This document shows positions 1-7,273 of a stretch of DNA of 64,000 bases, piece after piece; position 1 is the first letter of the stretch, and each line of letters starts with the position of its first letter. The notes under the pieces are model-generated. The model was not told the DNA's origin, searched no databases, and saw nothing but the letters and a program-made list of their open reading frames with translations. The position numbers were made by a program, and so were the translations under genes. Source of the stretch: Streptomonospora alba (GTDB lineage Bacteria; Actinomycetota; Actinomycetes; Streptosporangiales; Streptosporangiaceae); contig NZ_JROO01000020.1 of assembly GCF_000826685.1 (NCBI RefSeq), forward strand, positions 1-64,000. The letters run 5' to 3'.

Positions 1-625
1 ACACCGAACCGCGCCGAAGCGCGATTTCCGATCCGCTCTTTGTTATGTCTTCACGTTAGCAGGACTCCCGCAAACCCGCCAAATCGGCGAGTCCGATGAA
101 TTCCTGCTTCCCTGGCCGACGTTTTCAAGCGCGACGGAGCCGGCAGAAGGATTCGAACGAATCGTGCCGAGCACCGAACACGCTCGAGAGAGCGCCGAGA
201 TCGGGATGCGGTCACGCCCACCGTGCGGTGTTCGCTGCGACCGAGGAAGACCGCCGCCCCGGACGCGACCCGAATAGGGCGCATCCTCAAGCGACTCGGC
301 CCACTTTAGCCGTCTTGCTCGGCGATGCCAACTCGGGCGGCCGGTGATGTAGGTCATGGCTTGGTTGCGCGCGAGAAGCCCGGCGACCACCCGGCCGACC
401 GGCGGCCGACCCGCCGCAGTTCGGTCGTCGGCGGACCACCCACAGCGCCGCTCCGGCGCGTCACGAGAACCGCCGTACGCCCTGGCTCCGCCTTCTGAGC
501 AGTACGCGCCACTTGCATTCCTACGGGTGGGCCTCACCACACAGGCGCCTCAGGGGTCGCGTGTTCGATGCCGAAGCATTATCTTACTAGGAAACCAATA
601 AGTCAGCGAGTCCCGGGAGGGAACC
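1..625. other. Stretch without a recognisable gene, left of wrbA
   Basis: Short open frames exist on both strands, but their translations are Arg/Pro/Ser-rich, without recognisable domains and with poor start sites. I see no convincing gene. The only structure of note is an AT-richer segment at about 577-605 just before the wrbA ribosome-binding site (separate entry). Confidence 0.5.
583..602. promoter_or_regulatory. Imperfect inverted repeat before wrbA (possible operator)
   Basis: CTTACTAGG and CCAATAAG face each other across AAA in an AT-richer patch, 11 bases upstream of the wrbA ribosome-binding site. The outer arms CTTA/TAAG pair exactly and the inner part is imperfect. Position and symmetry suggest a binding site for a redox-type repressor, but no regulator gene is adjacent. 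This is inference from symmetry alone. Confidence 0.3.
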
Positions 626-1246
626 ATGAGCGAGCCTGTGAAGCTGAGCATCATCTACTACTCCTCGACCGGCACGGGTTACACCATCGCCCGCGAGATC
701 GAGGAGACGGCGCAGAAGGAGGGCGCCGAAGTCCGTCTGCGCAAGGTGGCCGAACTGGCTCCCGCCGAGGCGATCGCCGCTAACCCCGCCTGGCAGGCCA
801 ACGCCGAGGCCACCGCGGATGTGGTCGAGGCCGTGCCGGACGACGTCGTCTCGGCGGACGCCGTCATCTTCGGATCGCCGACCCGCTACGGCAACATCGC
901 CTCGCAGCTGAAGCAGTTCATCGACGGGCTCGGCCCGCAGTGGCAGCAGGGCCTGCTCGCCGACAAGGTCTACAGCGGCTTCACCTCCTCGGCCACCACG
1001 CACGGCGGCCAGGAGTCGACCCTGCTGGCGCTGTCGAACACCTTCTACCACTTCGGCGGCATCATCGTGCCCCCCGGCTACACCGAGGGGAGCAAGTTCG
1101 CCGACGGCAACCCCTACGGCACTTCCCACGTGGACGCCCAGGGCAACAGCCCTGTGGACGACGTGACACGCACCGCCGCTCAGGTCCAGGCCCGGCGTGT
1201 GGTGCGCGTGGCCGCCGACCTCAAGGCCGGCAAGTCGGCCGCCTGA
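626..1246 (+). CDS. wrbA: WrbA-family NAD(P)H:quinone oxidoreductase (flavodoxin fold)
   Basis: The 206-residue protein fits the WrbA family: an N-terminal flavodoxin phosphate loop (YYSSTGTGYTIA), the SPTRYGN segment near residue 92, and a late AATTHGGQE-like region. Proteins of this family bind FMN and reduce quinones by two electrons, limiting redox cycling in the cytoplasm. The ATG is preceded by GGGAGGGAACC, a strong ribosome-binding site. It stands alone and is followed by a clear terminator. A candidate palindromic operator lies upstream. The family assignment is firm; the physiological substrate is not shown. Confidence 0.85.
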   Translation: MSEPVKLSIIYYSSTGTGYTIAREIEETAQKEGAEVRLRKVAELAPAEAIAANPAWQANAEATADVVEAVPDDVVSADAVIFGSPTRYGNIASQLKQFIDGLGPQWQQGLLADKVYSGFTSSATTHGGQESTLLALSNTFYHFGGIIVPPGYTEGSKFADGNPYGTSHVDAQGNSPVDDVTRTAAQVQARRVVRVAADLKAGKSAA

Positions 1247-1286
1247 ACCACGGGCTTCGCGCGGGTGAACCCGCACCCGGCACACC

Positions 1287-1318
1287 GAGGGGGCCGCGCC
1301 TGCGGCCCCCTCTTTCTT
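1287..1318 (+). terminator. Rho-independent terminator of wrbA
   Basis: A perfect 11-bp stem (1287-1297 with 1302-1312) closes on the four-base loop GCCT and is followed by TTTCTT. It starts 40 bases after the wrbA stop. Confidence 0.85.
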
Positions 1319-1472
1319 ACGCCTCTTGTGCCGAGGTCGCCGATCCGCCCGCCGGGGTGGTTCGCGACCGCGTCCCCCACTTCGCTCGGCGTCGCCGTGC
1401 CGGCATCGGCGGCCCGCGTGCCGCACAGCAGCGGCGAGCCGACCGCGAGGTCGCCCCCGTCCACACGACCCC

Positions 1473-1520
1473 ATGTCCGCATGCGGATATGGCGACACGG
1501 CCGCACGGCGACCTGGCGAT
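1473..1520. repeat. Array of degenerate 8-bp units, copy 1
   Basis: Six consecutive octamers can be read: ATGTCCGC, ATGCGGAT, ATGGCGAC, ACGGCCGC, ACGGCGAC, CTGGCGAT. They resemble RTGKCGAC. It lies between convergent wrbA and the mannanase gene, immediately before the mannanase terminator hairpin. Confidence 0.6.
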
Positions 1521-1532
1521 ATGAGCAGAGAA

Positions 1533-1568
1533 GGCGCCGCGTCCGGCCCGGAGGCAGGACGCGGCGCC
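1533..1568 (-). terminator. Terminator of the mannanase gene
   Basis: A perfect 12-bp stem (1533-1544 with 1557-1568) with a 12-base loop. Read on the minus strand it is followed by TTCTCTGC. It lies about 110 bases after the mannanase stop. Confidence 0.7.
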
Positions 1569-1600
1569 TGGGCCCGGCGGCGGCTCTCCGGAATCGGGGC

Positions 1601-1614
1601 TGGGAGCGCTCCCG
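1601..1614. promoter_or_regulatory. CelR-type 14-bp palindrome in a 3' flank
   Basis: TGGGAGCGCTCCCG differs by one base from the TGGGAGCGCTCCCA operator known for the LacI-family cellulase regulator CelR of Thermobifida. It lies 64 bases beyond the mannanase stop, between convergent genes, rather than in a promoter. It may be an operator out of place, a decayed site, or chance. Confidence 0.4.
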
Positions 1615-1677
1615 GCCGGAGTGCCGCCACCGGACTCCTTATCGGCCCGGACCTTCAGCCGACCCTGTTCCGCGCCG

Positions 1678-3030
1678 TCAGCGCGCGGAGCAGGTCAGGT
1701 CCGGAACGGAGTTGCTGCCGCTGTGGGTGCCCTGGAAGCCGAACTCCGTGCTCTGCCCTGCGGCCAGGCTGCCGTTGTAGGACACGTCGCTCGCGGTCAC
1801 CTGCGACCCGCTGGAGCTGACCTCGGCGTTCCACGCGTTGGTGACGCTCTGGCCGTCGTCGTAGGTCCAGGAGACCTCCCACCCCTCGACGTCCTCCTCC
1901 GCGGTGACGCTCACCTGGGCGAGGAAGCCGTCAGCCCACTCGTTCTGCACCGTGTAGTCGGCCGTGCAGCCCTCGCCGGGCTCCGATGTGGGCTCATCGG
2001 TGGGCGTGGGGGTGGGGGTGGGTGTCGGGTCGGGATCGCCCGAGCCGTTGTAGACGCTGGCGGTCTCGGCCGTCGCGGCGATCCCGTTCTCCCCGTTGAA
2101 CAGACGCTCGCCCCACGAGGTCAGGCTGTTGGGGTCGAAGTCGTTCGTCAGGTCGAGGTACTCCACGCCGCCGCTGTTGCCGCTGTAGGACCAGCCCAGA
2201 TAGCCCAGCCCGTACTCCTCGGCGGTGGCCAGGATCGCGTCCTCGTCGGGGTCGCCGTCGCTGTGGTCGTGCCCGAACTCGCCGACCGCGATGGGAAGCC
2301 CGTTGTCCACGAAGTGGCCCAGGTAGTCCCTGATCGTGGACGCCTCCTCGTAGACCCCGTACATGTGGATGTCGAAGAGGATGTTGCGGTCCGGGTCGCT
2401 TTCGAACACCTGCGCGGCGTTGTCGCGCATGGTGTTGGTCCAGTCCTGGCCCCAGTTGGGGGCGTCGACCATGATCGTGTGCTCGTAACCCGCGTCGCGC
2501 AGCCGGTCGACCGCGTCGGAGGTGTCGGCCGCCCAGCTCTCGTATCCCTCGTTGCCGTAGGGCTCGTTGCCGATGTTGAGGATCGTGTAGGCCTCTTCGC
2601 CTTCCAGCGCGCTTTGGATGTCGATCCAGTAGTCGACGGCCTGGTCCAGGGAGGACGCCGCGCTCTCCTCGCCGTAGCCGGTGGTGTCGTGCACCTCCAG
2701 CACGCAGATGAGCTGGTTCTGCTTGCACTCGCTGATCACGTTGGCTACGTCGTCGGCGCCGTTGCGGGTGTACTGGACACCGTTGCTCAGCACGACGCGG
2801 ACCGCGTTGGCCCCCAGTGAGCTGATCTCGGCGAAGGACTCGGTCTCCCCTGTGAACCAGGAGTGCGGGTGGTTGACGCCGCGCATGACGAAGTCGTTGC
2901 CGTTGGCGTCGACCAGGCGTCCGTTCTCGATCTGGAACCCGGTGTCGGCGCTTGCCGGCTGAATGACGAGGACGAGGGATAGGAGGAGGGTGAAGGCCGC
3001 GGAAGCGGCTAAGGCGAGGCGTGTTCGCAT
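1678..3030 (-). CDS. Secreted endo-beta-1,4-mannanase, GH5 with C-terminal CBM2
   Basis: The 450-residue protein has a signal peptide (about residues 1-29), a GH5 catalytic domain (about 30-325) very like Streptomyces and Thermobifida mannanases of GH5 subfamily 8, a Thr/Pro linker (332-350) and a CBM2-like cellulose-binding domain to the C-terminus. The proposed acid/base Glu156 lies in NIGNEP and the nucleophile Glu251 in VGEFG. It would be exported to cut mannan, with CBM2 holding it on plant cell wall. The ATG follows a GAGGAG ribosome-binding site. A promoter with an overlapping palindrome lies about 100 bases upstream and a terminator downstream. Some relatives are labelled cellulases; the sequence fits mannanase better. 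Confidence 0.88.
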   Translation of the reverse strand: MRTRLALAASAAFTLLLSLVLVIQPASADTGFQIENGRLVDANGNDFVMRGVNHPHSWFTGETESFAEISSLGANAVRVVLSNGVQYTRNGADDVANVISECKQNQLICVLEVHDTTGYGEESAASSLDQAVDYWIDIQSALEGEEAYTILNIGNEPYGNEGYESWAADTSDAVDRLRDAGYEHTIMVDAPNWGQDWTNTMRDNAAQVFESDPDRNILFDIHMYGVYEEASTIRDYLGHFVDNGLPIAVGEFGHDHSDGDPDEDAILATAEEYGLGYLGWSYSGNSGGVEYLDLTNDFDPNSLTSWGERLFNGENGIAATAETASVYNGSGDPDPTPTPTPTPTDEPTSEPGEGCTADYTVQNEWADGFLAQVSVTAEEDVEGWEVSWTYDDGQSVTNAWNAEVSSSGSQVTASDVSYNGSLAAGQSTEFGFQGTHSGSNSVPDLTCSAR

Positions 3031-3126
3031 GTGAACTCCTCAAGGTGGACGTCGTCACGGGTCATGGACCCGGAACGTGTGGACGTACCGGCCGGCCGGA
3101 CGGCTTCCCCCTGTTGCGCCTTGGCA

Positions 3127-3156
3127 ACTATAAGCTACGTGACTTAGTTCACTCAA
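3127..3156 (-). promoter_or_regulatory. Likely promoter of the mannanase gene
   Basis: On the minus strand, TTGAGT (3156-3151) and TATAGT (3132-3127) are spaced by 18 bases, a good match to a housekeeping -35/-10 pair. The start codon is about 97 bases further on. The -35 element lies inside the palindrome at 3142-3166. Confidence 0.5.
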
Positions 3157-3166
3157 CTGTCTAAGT
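3142..3166. promoter_or_regulatory. Inverted repeat overlapping the mannanase -35 (MarR-type?)
   Basis: ACTTAG (3142-3147) and CTAAGT (3161-3166) are perfect arms, with an inner AGTT/AACT pair. The arrangement TTAGTT-N5-AACT resembles MarR-family operators. It covers the putative -35 box, so a bound protein would block transcription. No MarR gene is nearby. Confidence 0.4.
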
Positions 3167-3250
3167 AAGATTCCTCAGCGGCCGTCCGCCCCTCACGCGG
3201 ACCGTCGGAGCGCACCGCGTATCCGCCAGCACTACGCCGGATCCGCGTCT

Positions 3251-3290
3251 GCGCCGACAGGGCGACTCGGCGCCCTGTCGACTCGTCGAC
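3251..3290. repeat. Array of degenerate 8-bp units, copy 2
   Basis: Five octamers in one phase: GCGCCGAC, AGGGCGAC, TCGGCGCC, CTGTCGAC, TCGTCGAC. It sits between the mannanase promoter and the end of the ABC-F gene. Confidence 0.5.
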
Positions 3291-3346
3291 TCCTCGGTTT
3301 ATTGCCTCCCGCCCCCCACCGGGGTCCGCTCCGCCCTCGGCTCGGG

Positions 3347-4966
3347 CTATCCCTCCGCCTCCGGCGGCGGGTCGGACTCGACCGGGGCGCCGCCCCGCTC
3401 CATCCGCCACCACCGGGTGATGCCGATCTCGGCGAGGAAGGCCGTGTCGTGCCCGGCCACGATCAGCGCGCCGCGGTAGGCCGACAGGGCCTCGGTCAGC
3501 CGGGCGGAGCTGTGCAGATCGAGGTTGTTGGTCGGTTCGTCCAGCAGGAGCAGTTGCGGCGGCGGGTCGGCCAGCAGCAGGCAGGCCAGCGAGACGCGGA
3601 ACCGCTCGCCGCCCGAGAGCACCCCGGCCGGATCTTCGACGCGGTCGCCGCGGATGAGGAAGCGGGCCAGGTTGGCGCGCACCTCGTGGGGCGTCGCCTC
3701 GGGCGCGGCGGCGCGCACGTTGTCCAGCACGCTGACCGCGTCGTCGAGGATGTCCAGACGCTGGGGCAGGTAGCCCACACGATCGGCGACCCGGACCACC
3801 GAGACGGCGGCGTGGCGCGCCGATGCGGCGCCGGCGACCGCACGCAGCAGCGTGGTTTTGCCCGATCCGTTGTCGCCGGTCAGGGCGATCCGTTCGGGGC
3901 CGCGCACGTGGATGCGGTCCTGCGGGCCGTCCAGCTCCAGCACGGTTCGCCCGGCGGGAACCGCGGTGTCGGGCAGCCGGATGCGGATGCGGTCGTCGTC
4001 GCGCACCGCCGATTCCGACTCGGCCAGCGCCTGCTCGGCGTCCTCCAGCTTGCCCGCCTGCATGATGCGGTGCTTGGCCGCCGAAACCTGGGCGTCGCGC
4101 TTGCGCTGGTTCATGACGACCTTCGGCTCGCGCTTGGACTCGTTCATCTTGCGGCCGTAGCGCGCCCGGCGGTCGAGCTTGGTCCGGGCCTCGATGAGCT
4201 GGCGTTTCTCCTTGCGGACATCGGTTTCGGCGGCCCTGACCGCGCGTTGGGCCGCCTCCTGCTCCGTGGCCAGCTGTTCGGCGTAGGAGGAGTAGTTGCC
4301 TCCCCAGACGCGTATGCCGCCGTCGCGCAGTTCGGCGATGCGGTCGACCCGCTCCAGCAGTTCGCGATCGTGGCTGACGATGACGAGCACGCCGCGCCAG
4401 GCGTCGACGGCCTCGTACAGCAGGCCGCGTGCCCTGGCGTCGAGGTTGTTGGTCGGTTCGTCGAGCAGGGTGACGGGCGGTCGGCGCAGGATGAGCCCGG
4501 CCAGGGCGGCGAGAATCGCTTCGCCGCCGGAGAGCGAGGCCACGGTGCGGTCCAGCGGCTCGGGGCCGCCGAGTGCGATGCCGAACCTCTCCAGTTCGGC
4601 GGTCGCGCGCTCCTCGATGTCCCAGTCGTCGCCGACGGCGGAGAAGTTGGCTTCGGAGGCGTCGCCGGCCTCGATGGCCCGCAGCGCTGCGCGGGTGCGG
4701 GCGATGCCGAGCAGTTCGGCGACGGTCTGCCCGGTGTCCAGGGTCAGGCCCTGGTCGAGGTAGCCGGTGTCGCCGTCCACCCGGACACCGCCCGAGGCCG
4801 GGGAGAGCTCCCCCGTGATGAGCTTGAGCAGGGTGGACTTGCCGGAGCCGTTCAGCCCGATGAGCCCGGTGCGCCCGCTGTCGAAGGCGGCGTTGAGCCC
4901 GGAGAAGACAGCGGTGCCGTCAGGCCACTCGAAGACGAGATCGGAGCAGACGATGGAGTGAGACAA
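3347..4966 (-). CDS. ABC-F family ATPase (ribosome-associated, possible antibiotic resistance)
   Basis: The 539-residue protein has two ABC ATPase halves and no membrane segment. Walker A motifs are GLNGSGKST (about residue 37) and GDNGSGKTT in the second half. Both halves have LSGGE signatures and LLDEPTNNLD Walker B strings. A basic linker (about 225-300) joins them, as in ABC-F proteins that enter the ribosomal E site; some protect ribosomes from macrolides, lincosamides or pleuromutilins. The start is TTG behind GGGAGG; this ribosome-binding site is itself part of a self-complementary GGGAGGTCTCCC. A short ORF with its own strong ribosome-binding site precedes and overlaps the start, as in drug-inducible genes. 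The drug, if any, cannot be read from the sequence. Confidence 0.85.
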   Translation of the reverse strand: MSHSIVCSDLVFEWPDGTAVFSGLNAAFDSGRTGLIGLNGSGKSTLLKLITGELSPASGGVRVDGDTGYLDQGLTLDTGQTVAELLGIARTRAALRAIEAGDASEANFSAVGDDWDIEERATAELERFGIALGGPEPLDRTVASLSGGEAILAALAGLILRRPPVTLLDEPTNNLDARARGLLYEAVDAWRGVLVIVSHDRELLERVDRIAELRDGGIRVWGGNYSSYAEQLATEQEAAQRAVRAAETDVRKEKRQLIEARTKLDRRARYGRKMNESKREPKVVMNQRKRDAQVSAAKHRIMQAGKLEDAEQALAESESAVRDDDRIRIRLPDTAVPAGRTVLELDGPQDRIHVRGPERIALTGDNGSGKTTLLRAVAGAASARHAAVSVVRVADRVGYLPQRLDILDDAVSVLDNVRAAAPEATPHEVRANLARFLIRGDRVEDPAGVLSGGERFRVSLACLLLADPPPQLLLLDEPTNNLDLHSSARLTEALSAYRGALIVAGHDTAFLAEIGITRWWRMERGGAPVESDPPPEAEG

Positions 4967-5033
4967 GGGAGACCTCCCGGCGATGAGCCGACGGAACGAG
5001 CAGAGCAGTCGCGGTTCCGTTGGTCATGCGCAT
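4920..5033 (-). CDS. Leader ORF (37 codons) overlapping the ABC-F start
   Basis: A short ORF begins with ATG at 5033, nine bases after a strong GGAGGTGG (5050-5043), and reads MRMTNGTATALLVPSAHRR before running on to a stop at 4920 inside the ABC-F gene, in another frame. A second in-frame ATG is at 5027. The ORF contains a 7-bp hairpin, and the ABC-F ribosome-binding site lies within its distal part. This is the layout of a translational attenuator in which a ribosome stalled on the leader frees the downstream start. Leader ORFs are known before erm and ABC-F resistance genes. That this one works so is inference. Confidence 0.5.
   Translation of the reverse strand: MRMTNGTATALLVPSAHRREVSLVSLHRLLRSRLRVA
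4968..5020 (-). promoter_or_regulatory. Candidate attenuator hairpins before the ABC-F gene
   Basis: Two structures are visible. ACGGAAC (4991-4997) pairs with GTTCCGT (5014-5020) across a 16-base loop, inside the leader ORF. The ABC-F ribosome-binding site lies in GGGAGACCTCCC (plus strand, 4968-4979), which can fold on itself with a small loop. There is no U-rich tail, so translational control seems more likely than transcription termination. Confidence 0.4.
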
Positions 5034-5062
5034 CGGAAAGGGCCACCTCCGTGTCTTGGCGA

Positions 5063-5416
5063 TCATCCGCTGCGGGCGCCGCAGCACCCGCGACGATCAG
5101 CGTCGCAGCCGGCGCCTTCGCAGCGCAACGGATTTTCCTCGGAGCCGCGCCGAGCCTTCCCCCGGCCCCACGCGTGGGCTTGAGCGTCGAGCCACGCCCG
5201 CACTCGGTCGGCGCTGGACCAGCCCCGGAAGCCGCAGCGGAGGCCGTGGTCGGCGAAGCCGTCGGTGTGGGCGACACGGCGCCACACGACCCAGTACTCG
5301 CTGCCGACCCACCGATAGCAGCGGATGTCCCAGTCGTCCCCGAATTCGTCGGCGAGGCCGCCGGGAGGCTCGACGGCGCCGTCCCCGCCGCCGAGGTGGC
5401 GGTAGACCGTACTCAT
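5063..5416 (-). CDS. Hypothetical small Trp-rich protein (third of a coupled trio)
   Basis: The 117-residue protein begins MSTVYRHLGGGDG. The ATG at 5416 overlaps the stop of the gene before it (ATGA), so translation is likely coupled. It has several Trp residues (DDWDIRCYRW, YWVVWRR) and a Cys-rich end. I recognise no family. It is followed within 13 bases by the ribosome-binding site of the ABC-F leader, so the trio and the ABC-F gene could share a transcript. Confidence 0.55.
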   Translation of the reverse strand: MSTVYRHLGGGDGAVEPPGGLADEFGDDWDIRCYRWVGSEYWVVWRRVAHTDGFADHGLRCGFRGWSSADRVRAWLDAQAHAWGRGKARRGSEENPLRCEGAGCDADRRGCCGARSG

Positions 5417-5658
5417 TCGACGACCTCCTCGGCAGCGCGAACGAGCGCGGCAAGCACGCGCACGTCCTGTGCGGCGACGGCAATCCCGGCACCGTTGCGC
5501 ACCGCCCGATAGACGATCCGCCCGTCCGAGTCGGCGTCGTAGGCGATGCACCAGTCCGGGTGGGCCAGAGTGAGTTCGACGACGCGCTCGTAGGAGGGCG
5601 GCTCCGGCTGTCGCGGCGTGTAGCCGCCGGGCGCAAGGGCATGCAGGGTCCGTTTCAC
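5413..5658 (-). CDS. Hypothetical 81-residue protein (second of the trio)
   Basis: It starts with GTG at 5658, overlapping the stop of the gene before (GTGA), and ends overlapping the ATG of the next gene. The sequence (MKRTLHALAPGGYTPRQPEP at the start, then SYERVVELTLAHPDWCIAYD) is normal protein composition, with a central motif DADSDGRIVYRAVR. No known domain is recognised. The two overlaps make it almost certainly a real gene. Confidence 0.6.
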   Translation of the reverse strand: MKRTLHALAPGGYTPRQPEPPSYERVVELTLAHPDWCIAYDADSDGRIVYRAVRNGAGIAVAAQDVRVLAALVRAAEEVVE

Positions 5659-5927
5659 CGTCCCACCCCCGTGAGCAGGTCGCCGGGTGTGCGCGCAAGG
5701 TCCGGCCGAACGGCCAGCAGCCGCCGAACCGGTCCGTTGAGAGCGGCCCGGAGGTCGTCGAGCCCGTCGCCGACGAGCACAGCAGTGGGGGCGGTGGACG
5801 TGGGGGAGTCTCCGGCGGTGGATCGGTCGGACGACTCCAGGACATAGGCGCGAACCCGAGCGGCACGGCGGTGCACGCGACGGTTCGGAACGGTTAGAAC
5901 ACTGAGGGTTTCCGACTGCGGCCGCAT
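5655..5927 (-). CDS. Hypothetical 90-residue protein (first of the trio)
   Basis: The ATG at 5927 follows GAGGTGTACTC, a plausible ribosome-binding site. The C-terminal half (AVLVGDGLDDLRAALNGPV and on to RPDLARTPGDLL) looks like a small alpha/beta protein; the N-terminal 40 residues are basic. No family is recognised. It follows the frameshifted ATPase-like gene after 47 bases and is coupled to the next gene by a GTGA overlap. Confidence 0.55.
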   Translation of the reverse strand: MRPQSETLSVLTVPNRRVHRRAARVRAYVLESSDRSTAGDSPTSTAPTAVLVGDGLDDLRAALNGPVRRLLAVRPDLARTPGDLLTGVGR

Positions 5928-5975
5928 GAGTACACCTCGGATTCGGTTCCGGGCGAGGGCCCGATGGAATGGGAA

Positions 5976-6331
5976 TCAGTACCGAAGATCGGCCCAGGTG
6001 GTGCATTCGCCTGAACGCCGCTGCGACGAGCCGATGCCGTCGACGATCGACGAGACGAGCGCCAGGCTGTCCGTGGCACCGCCGCCTGACGGAGCGGGCA
6101 CCGCTTCGGAACCGGGAGAGCGGCTGCGTCGGGCTGTCACCTCGACGCGCACCGTTCCCGAGTCGCTGACCCGCACGGTGACTTCGCCCGAACCGCAGTC
6201 CGCGGCCCCAGCTCCCCCGCGGCGAAGACCGCGTCGTCGACGCGTGAGGACTCGACCAGAAGCACGTTGACGGCGTGCCGCACCACCGGCACCATCGCGC
6301 GACTCGCTGGGACGGTTATCGACTCGTCCAT
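5976..6331 (-). pseudogene. Frameshifted small HATPase-like protein (anti-sigma type)
   Basis: From ATG 6331 the frame reads MDESITVPASRAMVPVVRHA then VDDAVFAAGEL, typical of the N-terminus of small RsbW-like ATPases of actinobacteria. After GEL (near 6203) the matching sequence continues in a different frame (GSGEVTVRVSDSGTVRVEVT, then SLALVSSIVDGIG and TTWADLRY), ending at 5976. One extra G in the GGGG run would restore the frame. Even then the ELxxNAxRH nucleotide-binding box is missing, which favours real decay over a simple base-calling error. The divergent GntR gene and the operators between them suggest it was co-regulated. Confidence 0.55.
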
Positions 6332-6346
6332 ACTCGGCCTCGAAAT

Positions 6347-6397
6347 CTGAACGTACAGATTAACTTCCTGTACGTGCAGCTTGATCTGTACGTACAG
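6347..6397. promoter_or_regulatory. Three CTGTACGTACAG operators between divergent genes
   Basis: Three 12-bp copies occur: CTGAACGTACAG (6347-6358), CTGTACGTGCAG (6368-6379) and the perfect palindrome CTGTACGTACAG (6386-6397). Start-to-start spacing is 21 and 18 bp. They fill the gap between the ATPase-like gene (minus) and the GntR gene (plus). Such palindromes are typical of HutC/KorSA-type GntR regulators, so autoregulation by the adjacent gene is likely. Confidence 0.65.
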
Positions 6398-6442
6398 GCT
6401 TGTCAAGCTGTTCGTTCGGATCGACTGCCAAAGGGGGGTGCC

Positions 6443-7192
6443 GTGCCTCGCGCCAGCTACCAGCGCATCGCCGACGAACTGCGGAGACGCATAATCACGG
6501 GCGAGCTGACCTCCGGCGAGAGGATGCCCTCCCGGCAGGCACTCGCCGATGAGTTCGGTGTCGGGCCTCGTGTGGCAGCCGACGCTGTGCAGCAGCTGGT
6601 CGCCGAGGGATACGCGGTCTCGAGAACCGGATCGGGTACCTATGTCCGGCCGAAACCGCCGCTCCGCAGGCTGACCCGAAGCTGGTACCGGGAGTCGCGC
6701 GGCGGTTCCCCGTTCCGAGCGGACATGGCTGCTCAGGCGCGTAGCGGCGGCTGGGAATCCGCATCGGAGACAGTGCCCGCTTCTGAAGAAGTCGCCGCTC
6801 GCCTGGCCATCGAGCCCGGTGCCGAAGTCATGCGCACCGGCTACACGTTCACCGCAGACAACGAGCCGGTCATGCTGTCCACCAGCTACGAACCTCTGGC
6901 AATCACTCGCGGCACACCCGTCGTCCTTCCCGAGGAAGGCCCGTACGCCGGGCGCGGCGTCGTCGAGCGTATGCGGGAGATCGGTCAGCGCATCCTGCAC
7001 GCGAACGAGCTCGTGACGGCACGGTCGACGGACGTCGCTGAGGCCGATCGGCTGCGCATCGGGCGCGGAACCGCCGTGATCGTGATCAAGCGGACGTATT
7101 ACACGCAGGACCACCCGGTCGAGACGGCAGACATCATCGTGCCGTCGGACCGCTACGAGTTGGCGTACACGATTCCTGTCGCCCCGGAGTGA
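6443..7192 (+). CDS. GntR family regulator, HutC subfamily (wHTH plus UTRA)
   Basis: The 249-residue protein has an N-terminal winged helix (YQRIADELRRRIITGELTSG, then LADEFGVGPRVAADAVQQL) and a C-terminal UTRA ligand-binding domain (about 85-245). The GTG start at 6443 follows AAGGGGGGTGCC; the longer frame upstream runs through the operators and is unlikely to be translated. It probably binds the three CTGTACGTACAG sites and controls itself and the divergent minus-strand cluster that leads toward the ABC-F gene. The ligand is unknown. Confidence 0.8.
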   Translation: MPRASYQRIADELRRRIITGELTSGERMPSRQALADEFGVGPRVAADAVQQLVAEGYAVSRTGSGTYVRPKPPLRRLTRSWYRESRGGSPFRADMAAQARSGGWESASETVPASEEVAARLAIEPGAEVMRTGYTFTADNEPVMLSTSYEPLAITRGTPVVLPEEGPYAGRGVVERMREIGQRILHANELVTARSTDVAEADRLRIGRGTAVIVIKRTYYTQDHPVETADIIVPSDRYELAYTIPVAPE

Positions 7193-7273
7193 GTCGCGAA
7201 TCCGCCGCGCTGTCGGGAGTCGACGGCTAAAGTTCGAACCGACGAGACGACGGCAGCCCGCGACGAGGGGCCA

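Noticed and set aside
51-290. Minus-strand 79-codon frame at the left edge
   Set aside because: Arg/Ser-rich with no domain and no clear start; I could not support a gene there.
3302-5512. Plus-strand open frame of 736 codons opposite the ABC-F gene
   Set aside because: It mirrors the minus-strand ABC-F reading, is Val/Gly/Ala/Arg-rich and has no domain. High GC content leaves long open antisense frames.
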